From: Ascaphus truei
Lineage: Eukaryota > Chordata > Amphibia > Anura > Ascaphidae
Assembly (NCBI GenBank): GCA_036426205.1
Contig: CM071570.1
Coordinates: 53,775,087-53,839,086 of the forward strand
Direction: 5' to 3'
Length of the DNA stretch: 64,000 nucleotides
Made by a program: the position numbers and the translations under genes
The notes under the pieces: model-generated
Databases searched by the model: none
The model's input: only the letters and a program-made list of their open reading frames with translations
What the model was told of the DNA's origin: nothing
Shown: piece by piece, positions 53,425 to 64,000 of the stretch
Numbering within the stretch: position 1 is the first letter of the stretch
Layout of the letters: each line of letters starts with the position of its first letter

Positions 53425-54635
53425 GAAAGCAATATTGGGGATCATGTGGGCCAATGGGAAACAGCATTTTAATCCCCAGCAGAAACACCAGTAACAACAC
53501 AAGTGAGTATCTTGGACCTTGGGGGTGCACTCGGTGCTGAAAATAACAGTACAGCTCTGGATGAACCCGTTTCTATCATGTAAAATAAATATGTAAAGGT
53601 TCTGGTGAGACTGCTACTATAAGAATATGTTTCTGAGTTTTATATTTTGATGCCAAGTTTTATAGAGAACTGTTTAAGATTTTTAGGTGTGACATTTTTT
53701 TTTAACTATTGTATTAATTTTTTAGGTGTGCTCCAGATGGTATTGGTGTTTGAGTGAAGATGATATTGATAAAAACTTACATAAAAATGATAAAGGAACA
53801 TATTTAAAAGATCACATTTGCATTCTTCAAAATGCATTATTAAGCATATTCTCAACAGATGGTTCAATGCAGATGTCCAAACCATGAATTCTTGTATTGT
53901 TTTGTCATGTGTCATGTAATGTAACATGGTTGACTGACAAAGCAATCACTCCAAAAAGTGTGAAAAACACAAGAAAGCAACTCACCTAAATAAATTTACT
54001 ACACTGGTTGTATTTGTTGTTATTCTATAAAATGTATATAAGTATTTGGTCATTAGGTATTATTATGCATTGGAGAAAAAGCCAGCCTTAGTCCCAGAAA
54101 TAACCTTTAAAAAAATAAGCATAAAGCTCTAGGGATATGAAAAAAATAAGATTCACTTATCAGCCGCATAAAGTGTCTTTAAAAAATAATCTTTCAATGA
54201 ATTGATTGAAATATAAAAATGAAGACTCGTGTTTACATTATTTGTGTTTATAGAGTTATTTTACTGACAGTAGTTGTTGAGGACAGAGACACATTAATGT
54301 AACTATTGAGTCACTTTCCTCCCCTTTTATATTTAATAAATAGATTGTTGGGGGCTATGACTGATATAAAATAATACACTTTCTTACACGTCCTGCAAAA
54401 GGTTATAGCTAAAGAACACATAAATGACTCATCTCAGAGGGGATTCATTTATATTTTCAGGTCAGCTGAATGAGGACTCATCCAACACATTTTTTTCTTC
54501 ACACAGCTATGTGATCCAAATGTAGGGAAAAGCATAACTGAGTAAACCAGAAAATAAATGAACAATATAACGAATTTTTTAATGGTGTGGCTTTCTTTAC
54601 AGATGTTATTTTCTGTAAAAATAATGTTGTACATA
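53425..54635. other. No gene seen
   Basis: AT-rich sequence without supported coding regions or clear repeats. Confidence 0.5.
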
Positions 54636-54639
54636 TATT

Positions 54640-57005
54640 TAATATTCAAGGACTCCATTTCCACAGTCTCAGTACCACAAGATTGGCATAAAACAGATGT
54701 GGTGCCTATATTTAAAAAGGGAGCTACTGTAGATCACAACCCGGGAATTACAGACCTGTAAACCTGACTTCAATAGTGGGAAAACTACTTAAAGTTTAAT
54801 ATGGGATAATATTCAGGAATACCTAATGGAAAACAAAATTATTAGTAATAGTCAGCATGGATTTATGAAGCATAGATCATGCCAAACTAACCTTATTTGT
54901 TTCTTTGAGAAGGTAAGTAGGAATTTAGACCAGGGTAATGCAGTTGATGTGGTCTACTTAGATTTTGCAAAGGCGTTTGATACGGTTTCACACAAGAGGT
55001 TGGTGTACAAAATAAAGAAAATTGGACTCAGTAATAATATATGCACCTGGATTAAAAACTGGTTAAAGGACAGACAACAGAGTGTTGTCATAAATGGAAT
55101 TTTTTCAGGTTGGGCTAAAGTCCTGAGTGGAGTACCTCAGGGATCGGTACTGGGACCCCTGCTTTATAACTTGTTTATTAATGACCTTGAGGTTGGCATC
55201 GAGAGCAAAGTCTCCATCTTTGCTGATGATACTAAATTGTGTAAGGTAGTAGAAGCAGAGCAGGATGTAATTTCAATCCAGAAGGACTTGGAGAGACTAG
55301 AAACGTGGGCAGGTAAATGTCAGATGAGGTTTAATACAGATAAATGTACGGTTATGCATTTGGGATGCAAGAATAAACTGGCGACTTACACATTAAATGG
55401 AGATAAATTGGGGGACTCCTTGATGGAGAAGGATTTAAGAGTGCTTGTAGACAGCAGGCTTAGCAATAGTGCCCAAAGTCATGCAGTAGCTGCAAAGGCA
55501 AACAGATCTTATCTTGCATTAAACGGGCAATGGATTGAAGGGAAATAAACATAATTATGCCCCTTTACAAAGCATTAGTAAGACCACACCTTGAATATGG
55601 AGTACAATTTTGGATACCACTCCTTAGAAAAGACATTATGGAACTGTCACATCCGCAGCTACTCCAGTCACGGACCGCCTCGCTGACGCGTCACACGGCG
55701 TTCCTATGCGCACACGCACGGCTAGGGCAGTACACGCACGCTCAGTGAGAAGCTGCCAACACCTCCCACTGGGAGGGAACTCGGCCGTACACCCGCGTGA
55801 CGTCAGCGCTCCGCGACGCGCATCGCGCACGCGCGCGGGTTGCTCGGCAACCAAGGCAATCACCAGGAAAGCATGACCTGCAGGCTGTTTCTAATTACTG
55901 CTGCTCGGACACCATTGGAGGACCGGACCACACCCTTGCAAGGTAATTGGATCCTCCCTGCATATATACCTGCTCCTGTCTGGCATTCCTTGCTGAGCAT
56001 AAACTCCTGTTTATGCATTGTGCTCACCGCTGCTGTCTAGTTTTGTCTTGAACTTTGTCTGTCCTGTTTGACCCTGCCTGTTACTTGGATTTCTACACTC
56101 TCCAGCACTTTGACCCCGGCTTCGTTACTCGACTACTCTACCTTCTATTACCCAGGACCTTGGCTACGAAACTCTACCTACCCGGACTCTCCAACCCTGG
56201 AACACGGCAAGTACCCTGACTACCCTGACCTCTCCAACCCTACGACGCGGTACGACTTGGACTACGCATTCCGGACAGGACTGCGTGGTTGTGGGTCGGT
56301 GCCTTTCTATCCCCACCTCAGCCCCGCGGTCTTCCGTCCTGTTTGTGGTGAGCGCAGCGTGACAGGAACTAGAGAGAGTGCAGAGAAGAGCCACCAAATT
56401 AATAAAGGGGATGGACAATTTAACTTATGAGGAGAGGTTGGCTAAATTAGATTTATTTCCATTAGAAAAGAGGCGTCTAAGAGGGGATATGATAACTATA
56501 TACAAATATATTCGGGGACAATACAAGGAGCTTTCAAAAGAACTATTCATCCCACGGGCAGTACAAAGGACTCAGGCCATCCCGTAAGGTTGGTGGAAAG
56601 GCGATTTCACAAGCAATAAAGGAAAGGGTTCTTTACAGTAAGGGCAGTTAAAATGAGGATATCCTTACCAATGGAGACTGTGTTGGCAGATACAATAGAT
56701 TTGTTCAAAAAAAGGTTGGACATCTTTTTAGAAAGGAAAGGTATACAGGGATATACCAAATAAGTATACATGGGAAGGAGGTTGATACAGGGATTAATCC
56801 GATTTGCCAATTCTTGGAGTCAGGAACGAATTTATTTCCCCCTTATGAGATATCATAGGATATCTGGGGTTTTTTGTTTGCCTTCCTCTGGATCAATAAG
56901 TAAGTATAGATATATGATAAAGTATCTGTTGTCTAAATTTAGCATAAGTTGAACTTGATAGACGTACGTCTTTTTTCAACCTCATCTACCATGTAACTAT
57001 GTAAC
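54640..57005 (+). mobile_element. CR1-type LINE (5'-truncated), split by a solo LTR
   Basis: RT blocks: SVPQDWHKTDVVPIFKKGAT, then a stop and shift at about 54760-54826, QHGFMKHRSCQTNLICFFEK, YLDFAKAFDTVSHKRLVYKI, GVPQGSVLGPLLYNLFINDL, KVSIFADDTKLCK (catalytic ADD kept), MRFNTDKCTVMHLG and, after a frameshift near 55548, PLYKALVRPHLEYGVQFW. The ORF2 end continues after the LTR as [12 protein letters not shown] and [20 protein letters not shown]. The 3' tail (ggttgaa..cttttttcaacc then (ctatgtaa)n) ends at about 57005. Typical CR1/L2-group structure. Confidence 0.88.
55640..56369 (+). mobile_element. Solo LTR (720 bp) inserted in the CR1-type LINE
   Basis: 55645-56364 begins TGTCAC and ends GTGACA and is flanked by GGAAC at 55640-55644 and 56365-56369. 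Excising it and one GGAAC restores the LINE reading (..[14 protein letters not shown]..). It contains a TATA-like 'gcatatataccc' stretch at about 55960 and a pyrimidine-rich U5-like half. A 5-bp TSD fits Ty3/Gypsy. Confidence 0.93.
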
Positions 57006-57231
57006 ATTCGGCCTTGACTTGAAGTTCCTGCATTGTTATTAAATGTAATACTTGCTTTCTGTACATTATGTTTGATTTCCATTTTGCTCCATTATTTGAC
57101 CAATGGTCTTGTGTGCGGGATTACAAGAAAAGAAAGGCTAATGGTCTTCTTGCCTTCAAACTCTTGAACCACAGTTATGAAATAGATAAATGTCATTGCT
57201 TTACGTTGACTTTGGCTGAGTTTTTTTTGCA

Positions 57232-58455
57232 TCAGTTTTTCTAAATACACAAAAAAACAGAAAACACAGCGCACAACGCTCATAGTGCATTAAGATAAGG
57301 GAGGTGGTGTCGTTCTACAGAACCGAAAGGATTATGAAGGAGAAGCTTTGCGACTCCTGAATGACACCACTTCATACTCTAGACTTAAAAAAGATCCAAC
57401 ATTGGATTTTCTAAATCTACTTAGATCTTTATTGGATCAAGCAAAAAATTCTGGTGTTATAACCAAGACTGAGTATGAATTTTTGTTCACCAGCTCCCCC
57501 AAGATCCCGATATTTTATCACCTCCCAAAAACCCACAAGTCTATAACAAATCCCCTAGGCAGACCGATAATTTCGGGAATTAATAGTCTAACAGCCAACT
57601 TGTCCCAGTATGTTGACCACTTTTTGCAACCCTATGTCGAAAAACTCCCCTCCCATCTAAGGGATTCCACATCATTGCTCAATTTACTACAAAATTTAGA
57701 GTGGAAGGATTCGTATAGGTGGTTAACATGTGACGTGCAGGCCCTATACACAAATATACCACATCAACAGGGCCTAGCTTCTGTAAAAAAAATTCTATCT
57801 AGCGATGCTGAATTACATGACTTGAATAAAAAATTTATTTTGGATTCTATCCATTTTATCTTAAAGCATAACTACTTCATGTTTCTGGAAGAATTTTTCC
57901 TGCAGGTTTGCGGAACTGCTATGGGCACTAGATTTGCCCCCAGTTTCGCAAACCTGTATATGGGAGAATGGGAGCATAACTGCATCCTTAACAATAATCC
58001 CTTTAGAGGAAATATTATTATTTGGCGTCGCTTTATAGATGACATTATTTGTCTGTGGGATGGGGATCAATATTCTGTAAGTCTTTTTTTGAAGTACATA
58101 AACAGTAACAATAGAAATTTGACCTTTACCCATGTGGAAAGTGTCAAGGAAATTAACTTCTTGGATTTAAATTTGAGGGTGTCTGATGAGGGAGACCTTA
58201 TAAGCAAAACTCATTTCAAGGATGTGGATTCAAACAACCTCCTGATGGCCTCCAGTAACCATAAAAGATCTTGGATTCAGAACATACCTGGGGGCCAATT
58301 TTACAGGTTGAGAAAAAACTGTAGTTTAGACACAGACTTTGAAAAACAGGCTGGTGATTTAACCTCAAGATTCCTCCCATTTTATTGTATCACATTCATC
58401 ACGTCACTCATTTATTGTTGTTGCGCACCTTTTCTTTGTCAGTTTTTCTAAATAC
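57232..58455 (+). mobile_element. PLE fragment insertion with 17-bp TSD
   Basis: TCAGTTTTTCTAAATAC occurs at 57232-57248 and 58439-58455, bordering 57249-58438. The insert holds a PLE RT (from DKGG at 57294) without its N-terminus or GIY-YIG domain, i.e. truncated at both ends. Short non-coding pieces at the two ends show partial inverted similarity (cagcgcacaac / gttgcgcacc). Confidence 0.88.
57294..58376 (+). pseudogene. Penelope-like reverse transcriptase, truncated
   Basis: One open frame: DKGGGVVLQNRKDYEGEALR, FYHLPKTHKSITNPLGRPII, CDVQALYTNIPHQQGLASVK (consensus YTNIPH), CGTAMGTRFAPSFANLYMGE, WRRFIDDIICLWDGDQYSVS (catalytic DD at about 58040), INFLDLNLRVS, NIPGGQFYRLRKNCS, ending in SRFL at about 58376; the last codons to 58451 are not PLE. 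It lacks the linker and nuclease. The frame is intact over about 360 codons, so the insertion is fairly young. It is a different PLE family from that at 33 kb. Confidence 0.9.
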
Positions 58456-58628
58456 CTGCACCAGGGAGCCAAGGGTCACTCTCATGATTACTTTAAATTA
58501 TGTATGTACCGTATGTAATCTGTAATCGTGGTTTTGGTGCACAGCTAGTTATTTTCTTTGCGCCAATGGATGTTTGCTGTCGGTGCTGTGCTGAATGAAA
58601 GGGCAGGGACCTCACATCTGCCATACCA

Positions 58629-59017
58629 TTAGGCTGCGGTCCCAGTCACTGCCACAGCGCACGGCTCGGCGTGCGCTGTGCGTGTAAGCACCGCCCCTCA
58701 ATGGGGAAGGGCCCAGTACGCACCTTTCCGCTGAAGGTGCAGCTGCGCCGTACTGCAAGATTTTTTAAACTCAATTAAATTGAGTTTAAACCTTGCGACG
58801 GAGGCGTGGCCACGCCCCCACCGGCGGTTCACCCAATGAGGGCGAACCTGACGTGTGACGTGATGGCCACGCCCCCGCAAATCCCCGACCACGCTCCCTC
58901 CCATCGCAAGCTCCCTCTTCTCCTGGAGACCGCAGATCGCGGTTAGCGCTGTGCACACGGCGCCCCCCCCCCCCGCCGGGCGCGCGTGTCACAGACATTA
59001 CTGGGACCGCAGCCTTA
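58629..59017. mobile_element. PIF/Harbinger-type MITE (TTA TSD)
   Basis: 383-bp element (58632-59014) with inverted ends GGCTGCGGTCCCAGT and ACTGGGACCGCAGCC, flanked by TTA. It contains a perfect internal palindrome tttaaactcaattaaattgagtttaaa-type at about 58768-58793. Different family from the two Harbinger MITEs at the left of the window. Confidence 0.85.
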
Positions 59018-59086
59018 TTGAGTAAGGGTTTCAGAGTGCTTTTGCAGCACACAAACTTCTCTGTCTTCAATGTCTAGATGTAGACA

Positions 59087-59130
59087 TTGCACCTGACAAA
59101 GGGGTTCTCCCCTGAAACATTGTGCTATCA
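59087..59130 (+). ncRNA. Degenerate hammerhead-like motif
   Basis: GCAC, CUGACAA, A, stem II GGGG-UUCU-CCCC, UGAAAC, AUU, GUGC. Stem I GCAC/GUGC and stem II are perfect, but the core G8 is A and the palindrome is lost. Probably a decayed relative. Confidence 0.35.
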
Positions 59131-59240
59131 CAGTTAACATGCATAATACAAATACAAATATGACTAAATTGATATGAAGAAGTGAAGTTTGTGCGTGGTG
59201 AAGACACTCTCAAACTCTCTCGATTATATATTTATGTATG

Positions 59241-59969
59241 TATATGTAACAGTGTTTCCCCCATCCAGTGGGGGATTTGACCATTACTGGTCGTGTGGTG
59301 CATGATACCTGCTGGTAACAGGAGGGGTGAGTCATCCACCGGTGGTAGTGGGGACACAGGACATACCCCACATATCTCTTTAGCAGTGCAGCGCCTCCAT
59401 ATGCTGTAGGCACCAGGAACTGAAGGTGATCTCTCATGGTAGAACTATTACCTATCCCCCCAGTAAGGTTGCGCACCAGGCAGGAGGTATATGCAAACAG
59501 GAACGGTTTATTACTCTTCTGTACAGTACAGCTGTATTCTTCAGCTCCCACTGAAGGATGGTCCCTGGACCGCTACTACTGGCCAAGGGCACACACAGCC
59601 ATCCTAGCTCTTGCCCGCCTCCCTAGCAGAGACAGATGTACGGTCCACACTCACTCTCCCCCGAAGGGAAGAGGACTGGAGAAGGCCCAATAATCAGCCT
59701 CTCTAATGTGTGACCTGCCTTCCTCAAGTGGGGAAAGGCACTCCCGAATTTGGACGGCACCAGCCTTTAAGTACAGCCAGAAGGATGGCACCACATCTGA
59801 CTCATGATTGATCATGCCCAGGCCTGATCTCACCGCCTCCCGCTGTCACTCAAGTGCAGTACCAAGAAGAGTGAAAACCCCATATCAACTACTGGCAACA
59901 GGATTGTAGCAGGGTTTACTGCCAGCCCAAGGGTAGACTAGTAGCCATCAGGTGACATGGCTACATATA
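59241..59969 (-). mobile_element. Solo LTR (721 bp) of the TGTAGCC...TTACA family
   Basis: 59245-59965 begins TGTAAC and ends GGCTACA with TATA on both sides (4-bp TSD, low complexity). Sequence order matches 61511-62303 (gtggtgcatgatacctgctgg, gcagcgcctcca, caccaggcaggaggtat, tttattac = AATAAA on the minus strand). Antisense. Confidence 0.75.
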
Positions 59970-60310
59970 ATTTGATTTGTATAGTGTCACAATTTACGCA
60001 GGGCTTTACAAAATTACAATACAACATAAATAAAGTACAAACAGTGGGGATAAGCGCAACAGGCAAACTACAACAAGGCACAGGGAGTCCCTGCCCCAAA
60101 GACTTTACAATCTAAGTGGTAAGTTGGGAGACTTATGGACACAGTAGCAGTAAAAGTGCATTAATAAAAGGGCAATTAGGGAGGTCAAGGGCATCTTGAG
60201 GTAATTGTAGAGGCGTAGATCATTTAATGAGATGCTACTTTTAAGAGCTGAATTTTCAGCTGAACTTTGAATGCGGAAATGTAAGGTTCTTGTCGAATAT
60301 TGAGAGGACG
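59968..60310. repeat. Widespread interspersed repeat (ttgtatag...gggctttacaaaattac)
   Basis: Shares 'tttgtatagtg...caatttacgcagggctttacaaaattacaat' and 'aagtacaaacagtggggataag' with 23485-23575 (mostly identical order) and weakly with about 4480-4520. It continues as 'gagctgaattttcagctgaa' and related sequence. Family name unknown to me. No coding. Confidence 0.6.
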
Positions 60311-61506
60311 AGCGTCCCATAGGTATGGGGAGATTAGTGAGAAACGTTTAAGACGGAAGACAGCTGTAGAGGTAAAAGGTACAAAGATGAAACAACCTTA
60401 TACCGTATCTAACAGAAGAAAACAGCTCACATACAGTACTGAGTCAAAATCTTCCCTTTCAAAAGGTTGTTTCCCTAAGTGTTCTGACCTTAATGCATAT
60501 ATGAAAGTAAAAGTGCCGTCAGCTTTTCTTTCTGATGAAATCTTCAAAGGGGAGGGAGCACTGGGACCAATAATAAAATACATTAGTTGCTTGACGTTAA
60601 GCTTCTGCTTTCCTCAGAGACTCCGCTGCGAAACTAACATCCTTACATGGATATACTCAAGTATCAACAATCTCCAAAGGATTTTAATTGTGTCTGTGGA
60701 TAAGAGGTTGCTGTTGAATAGTAACAAATAATTTGTTTGGTGATCATGAGTAAACTTTAATAAATATTCAGAGCTTACGCAATCAAAACAGATTAGAATG
60801 CAAATCAGGTCATATATGGAATAACCATATCATTTCGTAAACTTGAAGTTCCAAAAGGAGAATTCTATTTAAAAAAAAAATAGATTTAGCAGGAGTATCC
60901 ATTAAATACAATTGTAAGATATAGTAACATGCAGCTATTTACCTATGCCTAGCTTCGTGTGCAATCAAAGATTATTGTACACATATAGTAGATTTAACAC
61001 ACTTTCAGTTGAACTACATATACTGATCAGTGACAAGAAGTTAGTGAAGTTTAGGCTAATGAACGACTGGAGATGAACGCTTGATAAATTACCTCTTTAG
61101 TGTTAGAAATGTTACAGTAGGGACTATATTAACCCTTTAGTAGGCCCCAGAGGCCAGCTAGGCATTGGTTTACCATGCTGTCTATTTGGGCTATTTAGCG
61201 GTTACTGTGGTAAAATTTGTAATAGCAAATATGTTTATTTATGTTTATTGTTGTTTAATGTTAAGGCATTCCTTTGCAATGCATTGAAAACACTGCAAAC
61301 ATCATAGTGATTAGATCCCTTTGCTGGCAAAGGTACTGTCATGATTATTATTACATTACCAATGGTACCAAAGTTTATTGCTTGCATGTAAGTTTTGGGC
61401 AACAATGGAATAAATAGCCATAGGGACTGCCGTGGATCACACGGTCACACACTCATAAATATGTATGTTTATTGATTAATATTTCTGTAACTGATGACAA
61501 TCTTTG
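60311..61506. other. No gene seen
   Basis: AT-rich sequence. The 143-codon ORF at 60300-60731 has no domain I recognise and no supporting context. Confidence 0.45.
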
Positions 61507-61510
61507 CTAG

Positions 61511-62303
61511 TGTAACACATACCACCACAACCACGCCCATCCAACTCCCGCCCCGCCTCCCCCCCCACCCCCCACCGGGAGATTTTACTGCTATGTGGGG
61601 TGGGGTGGGGTGGTGCATACCTGCTGGCTCACAGTAGATCTGAGTCTCCCGCATTGTGGTAGGGGATGTCAGAATAGGCTTCTTGGGTAATAAGTGATTC
61701 GTACCCACGATGACAGCGCCTCCATCTCTTGCAGACCCCAGGGATATGGGGGACAATCCCTGCAGAGAACTTCTTTACCCTTCCCCCTGATAGATTGCAG
61801 TATCAGGCAGGAAGGTATAGTAAAACACTGGACACTTTATTGGCACACTGCAGTTCTTACAGCATTCACAGCAGCAGGCTATTCTTTGGGCCTTCAACAT
61901 CAGGATGTACCCTGGACCTTCACTCCAAACCAAGGCCACCTGAAGCAGTCCTAGCTCTTCCCTTACTCCCTGGTGAAGTAAGAGGTATAGTCTCCCACTC
62001 CACTCCCCTTGGGGAGGGAGTACAAACTGTCACAACTGCACAGTTGTTGGGGTAAACCAGCCTCTCTAAAGGGTAGAGGCAACTGAATAACTTTGGTAGT
62101 GCAGCCCCTTAAGTACAGGAAAAACAGAAACCAGGTCTGAGTCCCTGATTGGACACATAGGCCTAGTTGCATCGCCTCTCCTGTGACTCACTGAAGCTGA
62201 TGGGGGTGGGGAAAATCCAGGATTAGTCCTGGCAGGCCTGAGTTTACCAGGGCTTGCTGCAAGGAGAAGGGTAGACTGTAGCCAGAAACCAGCCCTGGCT
62301 ACA
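61511..62303 (-). mobile_element. Probable 3' LTR of an LTR element on the minus strand
   Basis: TGTAAC at 61511 and GGCTACA ending at 62303, same family as 59245-59965. There is no matching TSD (CTAG left, CTCT right), because the right side is element-internal: on the minus strand the bases just before the LTR are AGAGGGAGAG, a polypurine-tract-like run. AATAAA on the minus strand at about 61838. Confidence 0.68.
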
Positions 62304-62779
62304 CTCTCCCTCTGGTGAAATCCAATGGTACCCACTTGGAATCCAATTTATGGGTCCTTCCTGCAGAGGAGTAACCTGAAACAATAGTACAGCATGACAT
62401 TAACAACCAAACAGTGGTATACAGTTAATCAACCCATCATGTGCACACACAGGTATTTACACACCCACCTTGGGATGGTGATAACAGTAATATGGATAAC
62501 ACCAACCTGAAGAATCCTATTTTAATTGTAATGCCTGGGGTCAGGTTTCTTTCTTAGTAATCCTACCTTCAGGATCTGCTACTTGCACAAAATATACCCT
62601 CTTAGGGTGGCCTGCGCACAGCATGGTCTTCTGGATTTAAAGCGTAGGTTCAATAACACTCGGGTGGCATACTGGACACCTAGAGACAGCCAATATTTTG
62701 GACGTGGATGCTAATGATCTGAGAGGATCATGCCCTTACACTTCTTTAAGACACTTCTTAGAGCAGTAATTCCCTTCTT

Positions 62780-63700
62780 CTACATTATACCAATTCTCGT
62801 CTGATACTTCAGGATCCAATTCTCTATGGAGCTCTCTGACCCCAAATTCTCCTCAGATTTTTCCTTATCCCAGGGTTGGGGAAAATAGAGTAAGGCCTTT
62901 TGGCACATTCTGGCAACCCTCGCAGAAACTGGGGCCACATAGAGTTTTACCCGGGCAACAGGTACAAAATGAACAACATTATCAGAAATCCCAAAATCCT
63001 TAACCAAACCCACCCAATCCCTGTTGTCAGTAGATGGTTTGGGGATCTTCTTCTTACCCACTGACCCATGGTGACTATGATGGGAACCCAAACTAGATGG
63101 GACAGGGGGGGCAAAGTCAGTGGAGCTAGGGGCTGGGGACTTAGAAACAACAGTGTCCGGGGCAAAGTCCTTAGCTTTGGTTAGGCCACGGTCTACCACA
63201 GGAGACATTGGCTTCTTGGACGCGACCTCAACAGGCCAGCGTTTACCTCGGTCCACAACCTTGTAAATATAGCACTCCATTTCGCGCCTGGAGAGGGCTG
63301 TACTCACCGGAGCGGTCACAGCACAGTTCCGGTCCGCTCCGGCGGTTGCCTCGGAAGTGATGTCATCATGCGGAGACATCGCAGGATCCCGGTACAGGGC
63401 CAAGTCCTGCACTGTAAGTTCATCATCAGTCAGAGGTTGTGTCGGAAGTACATGTCGTTTCTCCTTGTAGAAGTAGACGCAAAGCAAGGCCTCTTCACTG
63501 GATACCTCCATCGCAGCCTGCAGGGAGTAAAGTATTGGTTCCTCACCGCTCCGCTGGTTCGAGATGGCCGTTGTTTTGTCTGGAAAGCTGTCAGGTACTG
63601 CCTCCACTGCACTGGGCACCACCATGGCCGTGTGATTTCTCCTCGGTTCTGGGCATACCAGTGCTCGCCGTGTGGTGGTCTCTGGACTCTGCTGCTCCAC
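62780..63700 (-). CDS. Unidentified 306-codon ORF in the LTR element's internal region
   Basis: A single open frame on the minus strand, about 480 bases upstream of the 3' LTR and its polypurine tract. The frame's first codon used here is GTG; a better AUG is MVVPSAVEAVPDS (about 63625). The protein is mostly hydrophilic with a His/Ser cluster (SSLGSHHSHHGSVGKKK), a D/E-rich N-terminal half and an acidic C-terminus (WDKEKSEENLGSES). No membrane segment, zinc finger, protease or RT motif is visible. I do not recognise it. It may be a Gag-like or accessory protein of a non-autonomous LTR element, or a captured host exon. Confidence 0.4.
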   Translation of the reverse strand: MEQQSPETTTRRALVCPEPRRNHTAMVVPSAVEAVPDSFPDKTTAISNQRSGEEPILYSLQAAMEVSSEEALLCVYFYKEKRHVLPTQPLTDDELTVQDLALYRDPAMSPHDDITSEATAGADRNCAVTAPVSTALSRREMECYIYKVVDRGKRWPVEVASKKPMSPVVDRGLTKAKDFAPDTVVSKSPAPSSTDFAPPVPSSLGSHHSHHGSVGKKKIPKPSTDNRDWVGLVKDFGISDNVVHFVPVARVKLYVAPVSARVARMCQKALLYFPQPWDKEKSEENLGSESSIENWILKYQTRIGIM

Positions 63701-64000
63701 TTTAGAGGTAAGTGGCTCTTTGTCCTCTATACCTATTTCTCCCCCCTTACCCTGTACCTATTTCTCCTTCGCTTTACCCTGTACCTATTCCGTCCCCCTT
63801 ACCTATACCTATTTCCCCCCCATACCCATTTCTCCCCCCCCCCTTACCCTGTACCTATCCCCCCCTTATCCCATACATTTTTGCATGCCAAAAGTCCTGC
63901 GGTTTTCAAGAAAAAGATCTAAAGAAAGGATCAATCTAATAAACGTATCAGTGTAATTGGCTTCTTTAGAAATATGTAATCCCCCTTCAAGTAAAAGTAA
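63701..64000. repeat. C/T-rich imperfect repeat (ccccttaccctgtacctatt), then unique sequence
   Basis: About eight imperfect units of 'cccttaccctgtacctattt' at 63715-63875. The ORFs over it are artefacts. The last 100 bases show nothing recognisable. Confidence 0.8.

Noticed and set aside
63368..63922. 184-codon plus-strand ORF with a GTAAGT splice-donor-like site at about 63709
   Set aside because: It is antisense to the better supported minus-strand ORF and runs into a C/T-rich repeat; the donor-like site alone is not evidence of an exon.

Overview
This window looks like repeat-dense intergenic DNA of a vertebrate, most likely an amphibian (frog-like). This is inferred from the mix of L1/Tx1, CR1 and L2 LINEs, several Penelope-like elements (PLEs), Ty3/Gypsy LTR elements, and many PIF/Harbinger, hAT and TA-target (Tigger-like) MITEs. 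There are no operons, rRNA genes or CRISPR arrays, and no convincing intact host gene. Almost every long open frame that is not a simple-sequence artefact belongs to a transposable element. The only host-like coding traces are an antisense coiled-coil pseudogene (about 15.6-17.0 kb) and a small Myb/SANT-like fossil (14.65-14.89 kb).

Layout. 0-6.7 kb: a Harbinger MITE, two hAT 3' ends, TA/CA microsatellite, a hairpin-ended element filled with a CA-rich minisatellite. 6.76-13.30 kb: a full-length but dead L1-clade LINE with a 12-bp target-site duplication (TSD). 13.36-13.67 kb: a second copy of the Harbinger MITE. 14.6-21.1 kb: fossils, a PLE-like palindrome, an L2 fragment. 23.8-25.9 kb: a 2.1-kb hAT element with exact 8-bp TSD, packed with simple repeats and a foldback. 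26.2-36.5 kb: the centrepiece, a PLE complex with an inverted 3' part, a 5' repeat, a damaged first copy and a well-preserved second copy encoding RT plus GIY-YIG endonuclease. 36.5-39.5 kb: foldback, minisatellites, a Tigger-like MITE and a solo LTR. 39.7-40.7 kb: a PLE-like non-coding structure. 45.0-50.8 kb: a PLE interrupted by a second PLE insertion (13-bp TSD) that itself carries Gypsy pol and LTR sequence. 52.0-53.4 kb: three MITEs. 54.6-57.0 kb: a CR1-type LINE split by a solo LTR (5-bp TSD). 57.2-58.4 kb: a PLE RT fragment with a 17-bp TSD. 58.6-62.3 kb: a Harbinger MITE and two LTRs of one family. 62.3-63.7 kb: internal sequence of that LTR family with an unidentified 306-codon ORF.

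Most interesting signals. (1) The terminal repeats of the main PLE carry a hammerhead-ribozyme-like motif (CUGACGA, hairpin, GAAA, then a perfect six-base palindrome ACGCGU flanked by complementary stem I strands). Related motifs recur at six or more other places, one with a different palindrome (AUGCAU). (2) In both PLE copies the upstream ORF overlaps the RT ORF in the -1 frame, and the overlap contains an in-phase A AAA AAC slippery heptamer, with no AUG before the RT domain in the -1 frame. This suggests a programmed frameshift fusing the two products. (3) Several nested insertions can be ordered in time from exact TSDs.
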